Shown: positions 8,878-18,275 of the stretch, piece after piece | Layout of the letters: each line of letters begins with the position of its first letter | How positions within the stretch are numbered: position 1 is the stretch's first letter | Assembly (NCBI GenBank): GCA_910583835.1 | Contig: CAJTYM010000021.1 | Location: 1 to 64,000 of the forward strand | DNA: 64,000 bases | DNA from: an uncultured Lachnospiraceae bacterium | GTDB taxonomy: Bacteria; Bacillota; Clostridia; Lachnospirales; Lachnospiraceae | Direction of reading: 5' to 3' | Notes under the pieces: model-generated | Seen by the model: the letters and a program-made list of their open reading frames with translations, nothing else | Told to the model about the DNA's origin: nothing | Databases searched by the model: none | Position numbers and translations under genes: made by a program

Positions 8878-8883
8878 TATAAT
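8878..8883 (+). promoter_or_regulatory. Extended -10 element (TGCTATAAT) of the phospholipase-like gene
   Basis: A perfect TATAAT preceded by TGC lies 52 bases before the ATG at 8935. The -35 region is weak, as is common for extended -10 promoters. Confidence 0.55.
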
Positions 8884-8934
8884 ACTGCGTAACTAAAAGA
8901 TGTTTTTTATTAGGAAAAGAGGAGGATATTGCTT

Positions 8935-11900
8935 ATGCGAAAAAGATTTAAAAGAATTTTTAGCGCGGCACTGGCTGGAATTGTATTTTGTACGGCAATT
9001 ACTTTCTGTCCGGTGGAAACAAAAGCAGCAGACAAAGCAATTGATGTCTGGGAGGGAGTGAGCAGCGCGGACTGGATGTCGAATCTGGATGATGACTTAA
9101 AGATTTCGCAGATTAACCTTCCGGGAACGCACGACAGCGGAACGAAAAAGGTAAAATTTTTGCTTTCGGATATCGCATCTGCACAATGCCAGGATACAAC
9201 GATTACAGAGCAGCTGAATAACGGCATACGATTTTTGGATATACGTTTGGAAAATGACGGAGAAAAATTACGGCTTGTCCATGGGACTGCTGATTGTAAA
9301 TCAGAGGATGGAAGCAACCTGTATTTGGACGAAGTGTTACAGAATTGTTATGATTTTTTAGATGCACATCCCACAGAAACGATTGTCATGAGCATGAAAA
9401 AGGATGATGGAAAGGCTGAGGATGCTCAGATTGAGACATACATCCATAATTACATTAATGCCAATCCAGAATATTGGTATCTGCAGAATGGGAGCCCTGT
9501 TTTAAAGGATGTCAGGAAAAAGATTGTCTTGTCGAGGCGGTATCACAGCGCTTCCAATGATTTTGCTGGGGATAAAGGCGTAAGGCTTTTCTGGAGTGAC
9601 CAGAGCGGCTCTGATGTGGTAACTCCCCCCTGGTCCGGTCCTGACAGGGTTAGTACATATGGATGGCTGCGTTTCTGCGTGCAGGACCGTTATGAATATA
9701 AAAAAGATAATAAATGGGCGGCTGTCAAACAAGGGTTGGACAATCCGCCGCATACAACGAATGCGACCATGACGGTAGAGGATGGTAAGCAAATCACTAT
9801 CAATCCTGAGACAACTTATTTCCTGAATTTTATGAGCACGGCAGGCGACAATAACCCAAAATCATCGGCAAATGCCATCAACGCTAACTTCCTCAGCTAC
9901 AACAACGGAAGTCTGGAATACGGCAAAAGCTATGGCTGGCTTATTATGGATTTTGCCACGGAGCAATTGGCAAGACATGTATATAAAACCAATAAGTCGC
10001 CGAAGTTGGAAGTTGCAAGTACTGCCAAGGCATTGGCATCCGTTATCCCAGCGGAAGTGGCAGCTGATATGACGCTGCCGTCTGACGGAGGAGCGGCTGG
10101 AGGGGTAGCGGGCACATCCATTACCTGGAGCTGCAGTCCTGCGAATGTATTAAAGGTAAATGGCACGACCGCTACCTTAATCTGCCCAACATCCGGGGAT
10201 GTGACCGCAACGTTAATGGCAACCGTTTCTCTTGGCAAATATTCACAGCAGAAAGAATTTACGGTGCAGATGAAAGGATTGGATGCAGTTTTTGCAGATT
10301 TAGGCGCCGCCCTCCGGGAAGCAGAAGCATTTTATGAGGATGCGGCAAATGCTATATATAACCTGGATTCTTTGAAAGGCGCCATTGAGACGGCGCGGGC
10401 GCTTGTACAGGCGGGAGCTGGCAATGTTACCAATACGCGGGTCAGGGCAGCAACGGAAACGCTGCAGACGCTTATGGAGCGTGGATTTGATTTAAAGGAT
10501 ACGGCAGGCCTCAAGGAAAACCTGCTGGGCTGGTATCCGCTGACTTCCAGCAGCCATGACGTGTCAGGCAACCATAATAACGGCACGGCGACAGGGGTTA
10601 CCTTTAGTAAGGAAAATGGAGCAGCATTTACGGGCGGCAATTCACGTACCAGTTATATCTCGCTGCCGGCTTCAATGTTTCATCGCACAAATGATAACAA
10701 TAACCTCACAGTTTCTTTCTGGGTGAAGGACAGCCGAGGAGACAAGAGCAACGCTTTTGGCTTTGGCAATGGCACGCAATGCAATCCCAGTAACGGAGGT
10801 TCCAAACACTTTATTGTCAATACCAACGATGGCGGCAATTTGTTGGTGAACGCCTGTCCCAATGGATGGCAGGGAAACACGAACAATATTAAGACAACGG
10901 CATTGCCGGCAGATACCTGGTGTCACCTCACGGTTGTCATGGAAGGGAAAACACTGAGTTTATACAAGAACGGCGCTAAGGTAAAAACAATAACAGCAGA
11001 TTATTCAGTGGCTGAAATGGGGGATATCGCATTTGCTTATATCGGCAATGCAATTTATGCACATAACGGAGACAAAGATTTCAAAGGCAATATCAAAGAC
11101 TTCCGTGTGTACGGCTGTGCGGTTGCGCCAGAACAGGCAGAGGCAATCTATAACGATAAAGATGCAGCAGATACCTCTTCATCCAGTGAACATCTGCTTG
11201 TCCATTATCCGCTGACAGCAGACAGCAAAGATGTATCCGGCAACCAGTACGATGCCACGGCGACCGGCGTTAGCTTCAGCGCAGAAAATGGCGCTGCCTT
11301 TACTGGCGGCGCAGCAAGGAGCAGTTACCTTTCCCTGCCGACAGAGATATTTGACCGAATTTTAGGAAATGACAGGATGACAATATCATTCTGGGTCAAA
11401 GATGACCAGGGGGATAAGCACAATGCATTTGGATTTGGCAATGGCTTAGATTGTGCTGAATCGAAACATTTTATCGTCAACACAAAAGAAGGCGATGATA
11501 TAATGGTAAATGCCTGCCCAAGAGGGTGGAATAGCAATGAAAATAATATTAAGATGCCAGCGCCATCAGCAGGTACATGGTGCCACCTTACGATTGTGAT
11601 GGATGGAAAAACAATGAGTGTTTACAAGGATGGCGAGAAAGTAAATACCATAACAGAAGATTATTCACCGGCTGAGATGGGCAGCATTGCATTTGCCTAT
11701 ATCGGCAATGCTATTTATGCACATAATCCATATGGCGCTGATAATGATTTCAAGGGAAATATCAAAGATTTCCGAATCTATGATTTTGCCCTCAGCGAAG
11801 AAGAAGCGGCTGGCTTCATGGAAGAATCCATCAAAGAAGAATTGATGGCAGATTTGCAGGCGGCTCTGAACCTGGATATTGCCAAAGGGGAGGACGGCAG

Positions 11901-13524
11901 CCTGTCCATGTCCATTACAGACGGTGCACTTACGCTTCCGACTACGGCGTGTGGCGGTGCGGCAACGATTGCCTGGGCATCTTCTGATACAGATGTGATT
12001 GATAATTCTGGCAATGTGACCTTGCCGGGGGCAGATGAGCCGATCGCAGATGTGACTTTAACGGCGACAGTCACCATGCAGGGCAAGACTTCTGAGGTTG
12101 TATTCCATTGCTCCGTATTTACCAAACTTGATGTTGACACGGCAGATTTGCAGGCGGTTATCTCTTCTGTGGAGATAACAGTGGCAGGATTAAAGGAAGA
12201 AGATTATACAACGTCAAGCTGGCAGGCATTGCAGCAGTCATTGGATACGGCAAAGCAGCAGCTTAGGAAGCCCACCAGCGAAGAGGACGTAAATGCAGCA
12301 GCCGCAGATGTACAGGCAAAGAAGAATGCATTGGTAAGGCGCGGAGACAAGACGAATTTAAATGTGGCGATTGCAGCAGCTGAAGAACTGAATGAGGATG
12401 ACTATCTGCCAGATACCTGGACTTTACTGCAGGAGGCCCTTGCCGAGGTAAAGCGGACTGCTGCCGATACGGAGGCAACTGAGGAGGACGTAAGAACTGC
12501 AGAAGCGTTACTGCAGGAGGCAGTGGACGCACTGGAGAAGATAACTTATACCGTAACCTTTGAGCCGGATAATGATACGGATGCTATAATTATAACGGTT
12601 GACAAGGGAGAAATGGCAGAAATGCCCCAAATGCCAGAAAAAGATGGATACATTTTTGAAGGATGGTTTGCAGAGGGTGAAGAGGCAGCGTTTGACTTTG
12701 AGAATACGCCGATTACGGCAGACCTCACCCTGACCGCGAAATGGAAAGAAACACAAGGCGGTGGAGATAACCCAGGAGATGACAACCCCGGGGACAATCC
12801 GGGAGGGGACAATCCAGGGGACAATCCGGGAGGAGACAACCCCGGGGACAATCCGGGAGGGGACAATCCAGGAGGGGATAACCCGGGAGGAGACAACCCA
12901 GGAGGGGACAATCCAGGGGATAACCCGGGAGGAGACAACCCAGGAGGGGACGATCCAGGGGATAACCCAGGAGGGAGTAATCCTGGTGGAGATAATAAAC
13001 CAGCTCCTGTTTCTGTCAGCGGTGCAGTAATAAAGTTGCCTAAGGAAACGCTTACCTACAATGGGAAAGCACAGAAGCCGGCAGTGATGGTGACGTGTAA
13101 CGGAATCACATTATCTTTGGGCAGCGATTACGATGTAGCATATAGCAACAATATAAAAGCGGGACTGGGTACGGTAAAAATTGCTGGAAAAGGCAATTAC
13201 TATGGTCAGAAAACGGTAACGTTTACCATCATGCCGCAGAATAACAAGGTTTCTAAGCTTACCAACAAAGCTGGGCGCAAATTGCTCGTAAAGCTCAGCA
13301 AACCTATTAAGAAAACAGGTGCAAAAGGATACGAAATTTCCTATTCCTTAAAGAAGAATTTTAAAGGAGCAAGGAAAGTTAAGACCACAAAGACTTCTTA
13401 CACGCTGAAGAATTTAAAACAAGGCAAGACTTACTATGTCAGGGTTCGCAGCTTTGCCAAGATTGGCAAGAAAATCAAGTATGGCGCGTACAGCAAGGCT
13501 GTAAAGAAAAAGATTACCAAGTAA
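8935..13524 (+). CDS. Large secreted mosaic protein with PI-PLC-like X domain, two LamG domains and InlB repeat
   Basis: This is a 1529-residue exported protein. After the signal peptide (cleaved near VETKAA|D) comes a phosphatidylinositol-specific phospholipase C X-type domain, about residues 45-350. Its catalytic histidines are likely His66 (NLPGTHDSGT) and His116 (LVHGTADC). Next are an Ig-like segment (about 358-446), a FIVAR-like helical stretch, and two concanavalin/LamG domains (about 530-740 and 755-975) that are clearly duplicates. They are followed by a second Ig-like domain, two FIVAR repeats, one InlB/Listeria-Bacteroides repeat (about 1203-1265), a Gly/Asp/Asn/Pro linker, an MBG-like domain and a C-terminal fibronectin-III-like domain. 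There is no LPXTG motif. The ATG at 8935 follows GAGGAGG at 8919-8925. Substrate (phosphoinositide, GPI anchor or bacterial lipid) is not determined. Confidence 0.88.
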   Translation: MRKRFKRIFSAALAGIVFCTAITFCPVETKAADKAIDVWEGVSSADWMSNLDDDLKISQINLPGTHDSGTKKVKFLLSDIASAQCQDTTITEQLNNGIRFLDIRLENDGEKLRLVHGTADCKSEDGSNLYLDEVLQNCYDFLDAHPTETIVMSMKKDDGKAEDAQIETYIHNYINANPEYWYLQNGSPVLKDVRKKIVLSRRYHSASNDFAGDKGVRLFWSDQSGSDVVTPPWSGPDRVSTYGWLRFCVQDRYEYKKDNKWAAVKQGLDNPPHTTNATMTVEDGKQITINPETTYFLNFMSTAGDNNPKSSANAINANFLSYNNGSLEYGKSYGWLIMDFATEQLARHVYKTNKSPKLEVASTAKALASVIPAEVAADMTLPSDGGAAGGVAGTSITWSCSPANVLKVNGTTATLICPTSGDVTATLMATVSLGKYSQQKEFTVQMKGLDAVFADLGAALREAEAFYEDAANAIYNLDSLKGAIETARALVQAGAGNVTNTRVRAATETLQTLMERGFDLKDTAGLKENLLGWYPLTSSSHDVSGNHNNGTATGVTFSKENGAAFTGGNSRTSYISLPASMFHRTNDNNNLTVSFWVKDSRGDKSNAFGFGNGTQCNPSNGGSKHFIVNTNDGGNLLVNACPNGWQGNTNNIKTTALPADTWCHLTVVMEGKTLSLYKNGAKVKTITADYSVAEMGDIAFAYIGNAIYAHNGDKDFKGNIKDFRVYGCAVAPEQAEAIYNDKDAADTSSSSEHLLVHYPLTADSKDVSGNQYDATATGVSFSAENGAAFTGGAARSSYLSLPTEIFDRILGNDRMTISFWVKDDQGDKHNAFGFGNGLDCAESKHFIVNTKEGDDIMVNACPRGWNSNENNIKMPAPSAGTWCHLTIVMDGKTMSVYKDGEKVNTITEDYSPAEMGSIAFAYIGNAIYAHNPYGADNDFKGNIKDFRIYDFALSEEEAAGFMEESIKEELMADLQAALNLDIAKGEDGSLSMSITDGALTLPTTACGGAATIAWASSDTDVIDNSGNVTLPGADEPIADVTLTATVTMQGKTSEVVFHCSVFTKLDVDTADLQAVISSVEITVAGLKEEDYTTSSWQALQQSLDTAKQQLRKPTSEEDVNAAAADVQAKKNALVRRGDKTNLNVAIAAAEELNEDDYLPDTWTLLQEALAEVKRTAADTEATEEDVRTAEALLQEAVDALEKITYTVTFEPDNDTDAIIITVDKGEMAEMPQMPEKDGYIFEGWFAEGEEAAFDFENTPITADLTLTAKWKETQGGGDNPGDDNPGDNPGGDNPGDNPGGDNPGDNPGGDNPGGDNPGGDNPGGDNPGDNPGGDNPGGDDPGDNPGGSNPGGDNKPAPVSVSGAVIKLPKETLTYNGKAQKPAVMVTCNGITLSLGSDYDVAYSNNIKAGLGTVKIAGKGNYYGQKTVTFTIMPQNNKVSKLTNKAGRKLLVKLSKPIKKTGAKGYEISYSLKKNFKGARKVKTTKTSYTLKNLKQGKTYYVRVRSFAKIGKKIKYGAYSKAVKKKITK
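12766..13000 (+). repeat. G-D-N-P-G coding repeat (surface-protein linker)
   Basis: About 235 bases encode iterated GDNPGG/GDNPGD units within the phospholipase-like protein. The DNA units are 12-15 bases and differ at synonymous positions, so copy number probably varies between strains. It acts as an extended linker separating the InlB repeat from the C-terminal domains. Confidence 0.9.
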
Positions 13525-13569
13525 GGAGGTATTATGAACTATTCCTTGCAGACAGAAAAAACAGCAGCG

Positions 13570-13598
13570 TTGACACAACTTATATTTCGTGCTATTAT
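13570..13598 (+). promoter_or_regulatory. Sigma-A-type promoter upstream of ybaK
   Basis: TTGACA (13570-13575), a 17-base spacer and TATTAT (13593-13598) form a near-consensus promoter. Transcription would start near 13605 and meet the hairpin at 13629-13676 before reaching ybaK. Confidence 0.7.
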
Positions 13599-13628
13599 GC
13601 TGTTTAGAATCTGACGACTAGTGGGAGA

Positions 13629-13682
13629 GACAAAGACGGAGGAGGGCTGAGGAGTCAGCATTTCTTCCGTTTTGTCATTTTT
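13629..13682 (+). terminator. Hairpin with T-run between promoter and ybaK
   Basis: GACAAAGACGGA (13629-13640) pairs with TCCGTTTTGTC (13666-13676) with one bulge and is followed by ATTTTT. It may end a roughly 75-base RNA from the promoter at 13570, or act as an attenuator for ybaK. A competing pairing of CTGAC near 13613 with GTCAG near 13653 is possible. Confidence 0.6.
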
Positions 13683-13738
13683 GGGAGATATTCAGGTTAT
13701 CTGCACTGCGCTGCTGCAGTCGGATAATGGGAGGGAAG

Positions 13739-14215
13739 ATGGCAAAAGAGAAAGAAATCAAGACCAATGCCATGCGGATTTTGGATAAGAAGAAAATACC
13801 TTACGAGGTACTTCAATATGAGTGTGATGAATTTATTGATGGAATCCATACTGCCGAGAAGACCGGGGCAGCGCCGGAGCAGTCTTTTAAGACGCTGGTA
13901 TTACAGGGCAGGAGCAGGCAGTATTATGTGTTCGTGCTTCCGGTTGCTCGGGAAGTGCAGTTAAAGGCGGCAGCGAAAGTCGCTGGTGAGAAGTCCATCG
14001 AGATGATTCATGTAAAGGAAATTACTGCCATAACCGGGTATGTCCGCGGGGGCTGCAGCCCTCTGGGCATGAAGAAGCAGTATCCTGTGTTTCTTCACAG
14101 AGCAGCCTTGGACTATGAGAAAATCTATATCAGCGGCGGCAGGATTGGAACGACCCTGTATTTGTCGGTACAGGATTTGCTTGCAGTTACCGGCGGCAGG
14201 ATTGAGGAATTTTAG
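13739..14215 (+). CDS. ybaK: YbaK/EbsC-type Cys-tRNA(Pro) deacylase
   Basis: This is a trans-editing enzyme that hydrolyses Cys-tRNA(Pro) and related mischarged tRNAs. The 158-residue protein shows the family pattern: a TNAMRILDKKKIPYE start, a FKTLVLQG segment, FVLPVAREVQLKAAAK, and the signature GYVRGGCSPLGMKK. The ATG at 13739 has GGGAGGG just upstream (short spacing); an alternative ATG at 13727 has no ribosome binding site. It appears to be a single-gene unit, with the leader hairpin on one side and a hairpin at 14248 on the other. Confidence 0.92.
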   Translation: MAKEKEIKTNAMRILDKKKIPYEVLQYECDEFIDGIHTAEKTGAAPEQSFKTLVLQGRSRQYYVFVLPVAREVQLKAAAKVAGEKSIEMIHVKEITAITGYVRGGCSPLGMKKQYPVFLHRAALDYEKIYISGGRIGTTLYLSVQDLLAVTGGRIEEF

Positions 14216-14247
14216 GGAGAACTTTTCATCAGCGTTTCCCCGGCAAT

Positions 14248-14280
14248 CAAATACCCCACAGCAAGATGATGGGGTATTTG
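14248..14280 (+). terminator. Hairpin after ybaK
   Basis: The perfect 10-bp stem CAAATACCCC (14248-14257) / GGGGTATTTG (14271-14280) follows the gene by 33 bases. No T-run follows (GCCCTCGCGG), so it may be a dispersed palindromic element rather than a simple terminator. Confidence 0.55.
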
Positions 14281-14385
14281 GCCCTCGCGGCATTCGTCAA
14301 ATATCCATGTAAACATGGCTATTTTCCTCATTGCTCGCGGGAATAAATAGAATGAGCGATAAAATTTAAAGAGAAAGGAAAAAAC

Positions 14386-15279
14386 ATGGCGTATCAGATT
14401 ATAACAGACGGCTCCTGCGACCTTGGGCAGGAAATCCCCCAGCAAAATGGGATAAAGGTTGTGCCTTTTTATGTGACCTTTGATGGGAGGAATTACAAGA
14501 AAGAAATCGAAGAGATTGGCGTCCGGGAGTTTTACCAGCAGATGGTTGATAACCCTGACCAGTTTCCCAAATCTTCCCTGCCATCGGTGCAGGATTATGT
14601 GGAGGCATTCACTCCCTACGCGAAAGAGGGCAAGGACATTATCTGCCTGTGCATCACTGTCAAATTCAGCGGCTCCTATAATTCCGCGCGGACGGCAGCG
14701 GCGACCTTGAAAGAAGAGTATCCTGAGGTGAAGATTGAGGTGGTGGATACCACTGTAAATACGGTGCTTCAGGGGATTTTAGTGTTGGAAACGGTACGGA
14801 TGCAGAAAGCGGGGCTATCGTTTGAAGAGACGGTGGCGGAAATTGAGCGCATCAAATCTACAGGACGGATTATATTTACGGTGGGGAATTATGAATACTT
14901 GATTCATGGCGGCAGGATTGGCAAGGTTATGGGAAATGCGGCATCTACACTGGGAATAAAGCCGTTGATAATGCTGCGCGAGGGAGAGATTTTCCCTACC
15001 GGCATCAGCAGAAGCCGCAAGAAAGCGCTGAAGCGCCTGATTGAACAGACCAAGGACCATTTTCATAAAATCGGCGAATCCCCGGATGATTACCAGATTG
15101 TCGTAGGTTACGGCTACGATTATGAGGAGGCGGCAGCGTTCCGTGATGAGCTGCTATCTTCCCTGAAAACATATTCCGGGATTGAATCTATTGAGATTTT
15201 TCAGATTGGGGCAACTATCGGTGTTCATACGGGTCCCTATCCCATTGGTCTGGGACTGATACGAAAATACGACAAATAG
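14386..15279 (+). CDS. DegV family fatty-acid-binding protein
   Basis: This 297-residue DegV-fold protein is of the type whose Firmicute members bind fatty acids, including FakB subunits of the fatty acid kinase system. The N-terminal ITDGSCDL and the LCITVKFSGSYNSA segment form the lipid head-group site; GRIGKVMGNAASTLGIKPLI and the C-terminal GATIGVHTGPYPIGLG are characteristic. The ATG follows AGAGAAAGGA with good spacing. No FakA partner lies next to it, so the exact subgroup is not resolved. Confidence 0.9.
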   Translation: MAYQIITDGSCDLGQEIPQQNGIKVVPFYVTFDGRNYKKEIEEIGVREFYQQMVDNPDQFPKSSLPSVQDYVEAFTPYAKEGKDIICLCITVKFSGSYNSARTAAATLKEEYPEVKIEVVDTTVNTVLQGILVLETVRMQKAGLSFEETVAEIERIKSTGRIIFTVGNYEYLIHGGRIGKVMGNAASTLGIKPLIMLREGEIFPTGISRSRKKALKRLIEQTKDHFHKIGESPDDYQIVVGYGYDYEEAAAFRDELLSSLKTYSGIESIEIFQIGATIGVHTGPYPIGLGLIRKYDK

Positions 15280-15339
15280 AATATCATATTATAAAAGACA
15301 TAAGATTCCACGTGCAGAGCGTGTAAATGGGAGGAGACC

Positions 15340-16695
15340 ATGCAGATTATCATAGTAGGCTGCGGAAATGTGGGAGCGACCTTGACTGAGCAGTTAAGCA
15401 AGGAAGGCCATAATATTACAGTGATAGATATGGATGGAAATACCGTGGAAAGGGTGGCAAACCAGCATGATGTCATGGGCATTGTGGGGAACGGAGCCAG
15501 TCTGTCGGTACAGAATGAGGCAGGAATTGAAGAGGCAGATTTGATGATTGCAGTCACCACTTCAGATGAATTGAATCTGCTTTGCTGTCTGATTGCCAAA
15601 AAAGCGGGGGACTGTAAGACCATTGCCAGGGTAAGGAATCCTGTGTACAATAAGGAGATTGCTTTTATCAAAGGAGAGCTTGGACTGTCCATGGTCATCA
15701 ATCCAGAATATGCGGCAGCATGTGAGATTTCCAGGCTCTTAAAATTCCCTTCTGCGATTAAGGTAGATATTTTTGCCAAGGGCAGGATAGAGTTACTGAA
15801 ATGTAAATTAGGCGAAGGTTCCGTGCTGCATGGCCGGCCTCTTACCTATATCTCAGGAGGTCTGGGCTGCGAGGTGCTGATTTGTGCAGTAGAGCGTGGG
15901 GAAGAAGTGTTCATCCCGGATGGAAGTTTTGAACTTCGGGAAAAGGATATCATTACTGTGGTGGCATCATCGAGGAACGCCAATGAATTTTTCCGCAAAA
16001 TCGGCATGACGATGAACCGCATTAAGAACTGTATTATTGTGGGAGGCGGCGAGACCACCTATTACCTGGCGAAACAGCTTCTGCCTATGGGTATCGGCAT
16101 CAAAATCATTGAACAGGACAAGGAACGCTGCAACGAGCTCAGTGAGCTTCTGCCGCAGGCTATGATTATCCATGGGGATGGGACGGACCGGAATCTTCTG
16201 GATGAGGAAGGGCTGCCGCGCATTCATGCCTTTGTGTCCTGGACGAGCCTGGATGAAGAGAACATCATGCTCAGCCTTTATGCAAAGAGCGTTTCCAAGG
16301 CGAAGACCATCACCAAGGTCCATCGCATATCCTACGATGAGATTATTGACAGCCTGGATTTAGGGAGCGTGCTTTACCCCAAGAATATTACGGCAGAATA
16401 TATCCTCCAATATGTGCGTGCCATGCAGAATTCCATCGGCAGTAATGTGGAGACCTTGTACAGGCTGATTGAGAATAAAGTGGAGGCCCTGGAGTTCAGG
16501 GTAAATGAGCAGTCCGAATTGGTGGGCGTACCATTGAAGGAACTGCGCCTGAAGGATAATCTTTTGATTGCCTGCATCAACCGCAAAGGCATTATCATTA
16601 CGCCGGGCGGACAAGATTCCATTATGCTTGGGGATACCGTGGTGGTAGTCACCACCAACCAGGGATTTCATGATTTGAAGGATATTTTACGGTAA
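15340..16695 (+). CDS. trkA: Trk potassium uptake regulatory protein TrkA
   Basis: This 451-residue cytoplasmic NAD-binding gating subunit has two tandem RCK units, each with TrkA-N and TrkA-C parts. The nucleotide-binding glycine motifs are VGCGNVG near residue 5 and VGGGET near residue 230. It forms the ring beneath the TrkH channel and controls K+ uptake. GGGAGGAG precedes the ATG. trkH starts 21 bases after the stop, so the two genes form an operon. Confidence 0.95.
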   Translation: MQIIIVGCGNVGATLTEQLSKEGHNITVIDMDGNTVERVANQHDVMGIVGNGASLSVQNEAGIEEADLMIAVTTSDELNLLCCLIAKKAGDCKTIARVRNPVYNKEIAFIKGELGLSMVINPEYAAACEISRLLKFPSAIKVDIFAKGRIELLKCKLGEGSVLHGRPLTYISGGLGCEVLICAVERGEEVFIPDGSFELREKDIITVVASSRNANEFFRKIGMTMNRIKNCIIVGGGETTYYLAKQLLPMGIGIKIIEQDKERCNELSELLPQAMIIHGDGTDRNLLDEEGLPRIHAFVSWTSLDEENIMLSLYAKSVSKAKTITKVHRISYDEIIDSLDLGSVLYPKNITAEYILQYVRAMQNSIGSNVETLYRLIENKVEALEFRVNEQSELVGVPLKELRLKDNLLIACINRKGIIITPGGQDSIMLGDTVVVVTTNQGFHDLKDILR

Positions 16696-16716
16696 TGAAG
16701 GAAGTGGAAAAGTACT

Positions 16717-18156
16717 ATGAATTACTCAATTATCAGATATATTCTCTGCCGTGTCTTGGAGTTTCAGGCAATGTTTTTGGCTTTGCCTTGCATTGTGGCA
16801 CTTATTTATGGGGAAAAGGAGGGGTGGGCGTATCTGCTTGTGCTGGCAGCCTGTCTGCTGCTGGGCGGTCTTGGGAAACTGAAGAAACCCAGGAGCACAG
16901 TGTTTTATGCGAGGGAAGGATTTGTGGTGGTGTCTTTGAGCTGGATACTTTTGAGTATCACGGGAGCGCTGCCCTTATTTTTGTCGGGAGAATTTGTCAG
17001 CTATACAGATGCGCTGTTTGAGACGATTTCCGGTTTGACTACTACGGGCGCCAGCATCCTTGCAGATGTGGAAGCTTTGTCTAAATGCAACCTGTTTTGG
17101 CGCAGCTTCACCCACTGGATTGGCGGCATGGGCGTGCTGGTGCTGATTCTTGCCATTCTTCCGCTGGCCGGCGGTTACAATATGCACCTGATGCGCGCGG
17201 AGAGTCCGGGGCCAACGGTCGGCAAGCTGGTGCCGCGGGTTCGCCACACGGCGCGTATTCTGTATGAAATGTATATCTTTCTGACCATTATCCAAATTAT
17301 TTTGCTGCTGATTACCGGCATGTCCCTTTTTGAGGCGATGACGCTGTCCTTTGGCACGGCTGGTACGGGAGGGTTCGGTGTACTGAACAGCAGTATTGGC
17401 AGCTACTCAGTTGCTTCTCAGGCTGTGATTACGATTTTTATGATTTTGTTTGGCGTGAATTTTAATGTGTATTACCTGATTCGGGCGCGCAAGCCCATGC
17501 AGGCATTCAAACATGAGGAGATGCGCTACTATCTGGGCATCATTCTGGTGGCGGTTCTGCTGATTACCGCCAATATCCGCGGCAGTTTCCGGTCCTTGTT
17601 TGAGGCGTTCCACCATGCAGCGTTCCAGGTGGCATCGATAATTACGACTACCGGATATTCCACTGTGGATTTTGATTTGTGGCCGCAGTTCTCAAAAGCG
17701 ATATTGGTAATTCTGATGTTTATAGGGGCGTGTGCCGGCAGTACCGGGGGAGGAATTAAGGTTTCCCGCGTGATGATAATGCTGAAAATGGTCAAAAATG
17801 AGCTGTCCCACCTGATTCACCCGAAGCGTGTGCGGCAGGTGACATTTGAGAATCATGTGGTGAACAAAGAAGTCCTGCGCTCCATCTCCGTATTTTTTAT
17901 CGCATATGCCATAATTTATGGAGTTTCTGCACTGTTGATTTCTTTGGATAACCTGGATTTTACCACGAACTTTACCGCGGTGGCGGCGACTTTGAACAAT
18001 ATTGGACCTGGATTAAACGAGGTAGGGCCGGCCAGCAATTTTGCCGTGTACTCCCAGCCGGCAAAATTTGTATTGATGTTTGATATGCTGGCAGGGCGGC
18101 TGGAATTGTTTCCGCTGCTGCTGCTGTTTACGCCTTATACCTGGAAGCGTTCCTGA
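16717..18156 (+). CDS. trkH: Trk potassium transporter membrane subunit
   Basis: This 479-residue integral membrane protein has the four pore-loop repeats of the superfamily of K+ transporters: SGLTTTGAS, FGTAGTGGFG, ITTTGYST and TLNNIGPGL. It ends with DMLAGRLELFPLLLLF, typical of TrkH/KtrB. The ribosome binding site GAAGGAAG lies just after the trkA stop. It works with TrkA at the membrane for K+ uptake. Confidence 0.95.
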   Translation: MNYSIIRYILCRVLEFQAMFLALPCIVALIYGEKEGWAYLLVLAACLLLGGLGKLKKPRSTVFYAREGFVVVSLSWILLSITGALPLFLSGEFVSYTDALFETISGLTTTGASILADVEALSKCNLFWRSFTHWIGGMGVLVLILAILPLAGGYNMHLMRAESPGPTVGKLVPRVRHTARILYEMYIFLTIIQIILLLITGMSLFEAMTLSFGTAGTGGFGVLNSSIGSYSVASQAVITIFMILFGVNFNVYYLIRARKPMQAFKHEEMRYYLGIILVAVLLITANIRGSFRSLFEAFHHAAFQVASIITTTGYSTVDFDLWPQFSKAILVILMFIGACAGSTGGGIKVSRVMIMLKMVKNELSHLIHPKRVRQVTFENHVVNKEVLRSISVFFIAYAIIYGVSALLISLDNLDFTTNFTAVAATLNNIGPGLNEVGPASNFAVYSQPAKFVLMFDMLAGRLELFPLLLLFTPYTWKRS

Positions 18157-18168
18157 CGAAAGATTATT

Positions 18169-18275
18169 ATGCGTCAGACGGAATTTAAAATGGAGCATTT
18201 GGGGAGGGATGACATGCGTCAGATGGAATTTGAAATGGAATTTTGGGGAGGGATGATATGCGTCAGATGGAATTT
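18169..18275 (+). repeat. Triplicated translation-initiation region (44-45 bp units)
   Basis: Three tandem units start at 18169, 18214 and 18258. Each contains ATGCGTCAGAYGGAATTT, then AAAATGGA, and the first two each end in a GGGGAGGGATGA-type ribosome binding site. Spacing is 45 then 44 bases, so the first two ATGs share a frame and end at a TGA near 18300, while only the third opens the conserved reading frame. Confidence 0.9.

Noticed and set aside
12546..12938. Minus-strand open frame encoding repeated SPPGLSPG
   Set aside because: It is the complement of the Gly/Asp/Asn/Pro linker of the phospholipase-like gene; low complexity keeps the opposite frame open and there is no ribosome binding site.
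12766..13000. CRISPR-like spaced repetition
   Set aside because: The units are 12-15 bases, contiguous and translated as a linker; there are no unique spacers and no cas genes.
13534..13614. 26-codon frame with AAGGAGG after the phospholipase-like gene
   Set aside because: The initiation signal is good, but the frame contains the TTGACA/TATTAT promoter and the product has no recognisable feature; not enough support for a gene.
16695..17021. Alternative gene overlapping the trkH start
   Set aside because: It is an out-of-frame shadow of trkH; the trkH frame carries all pore-loop motifs.
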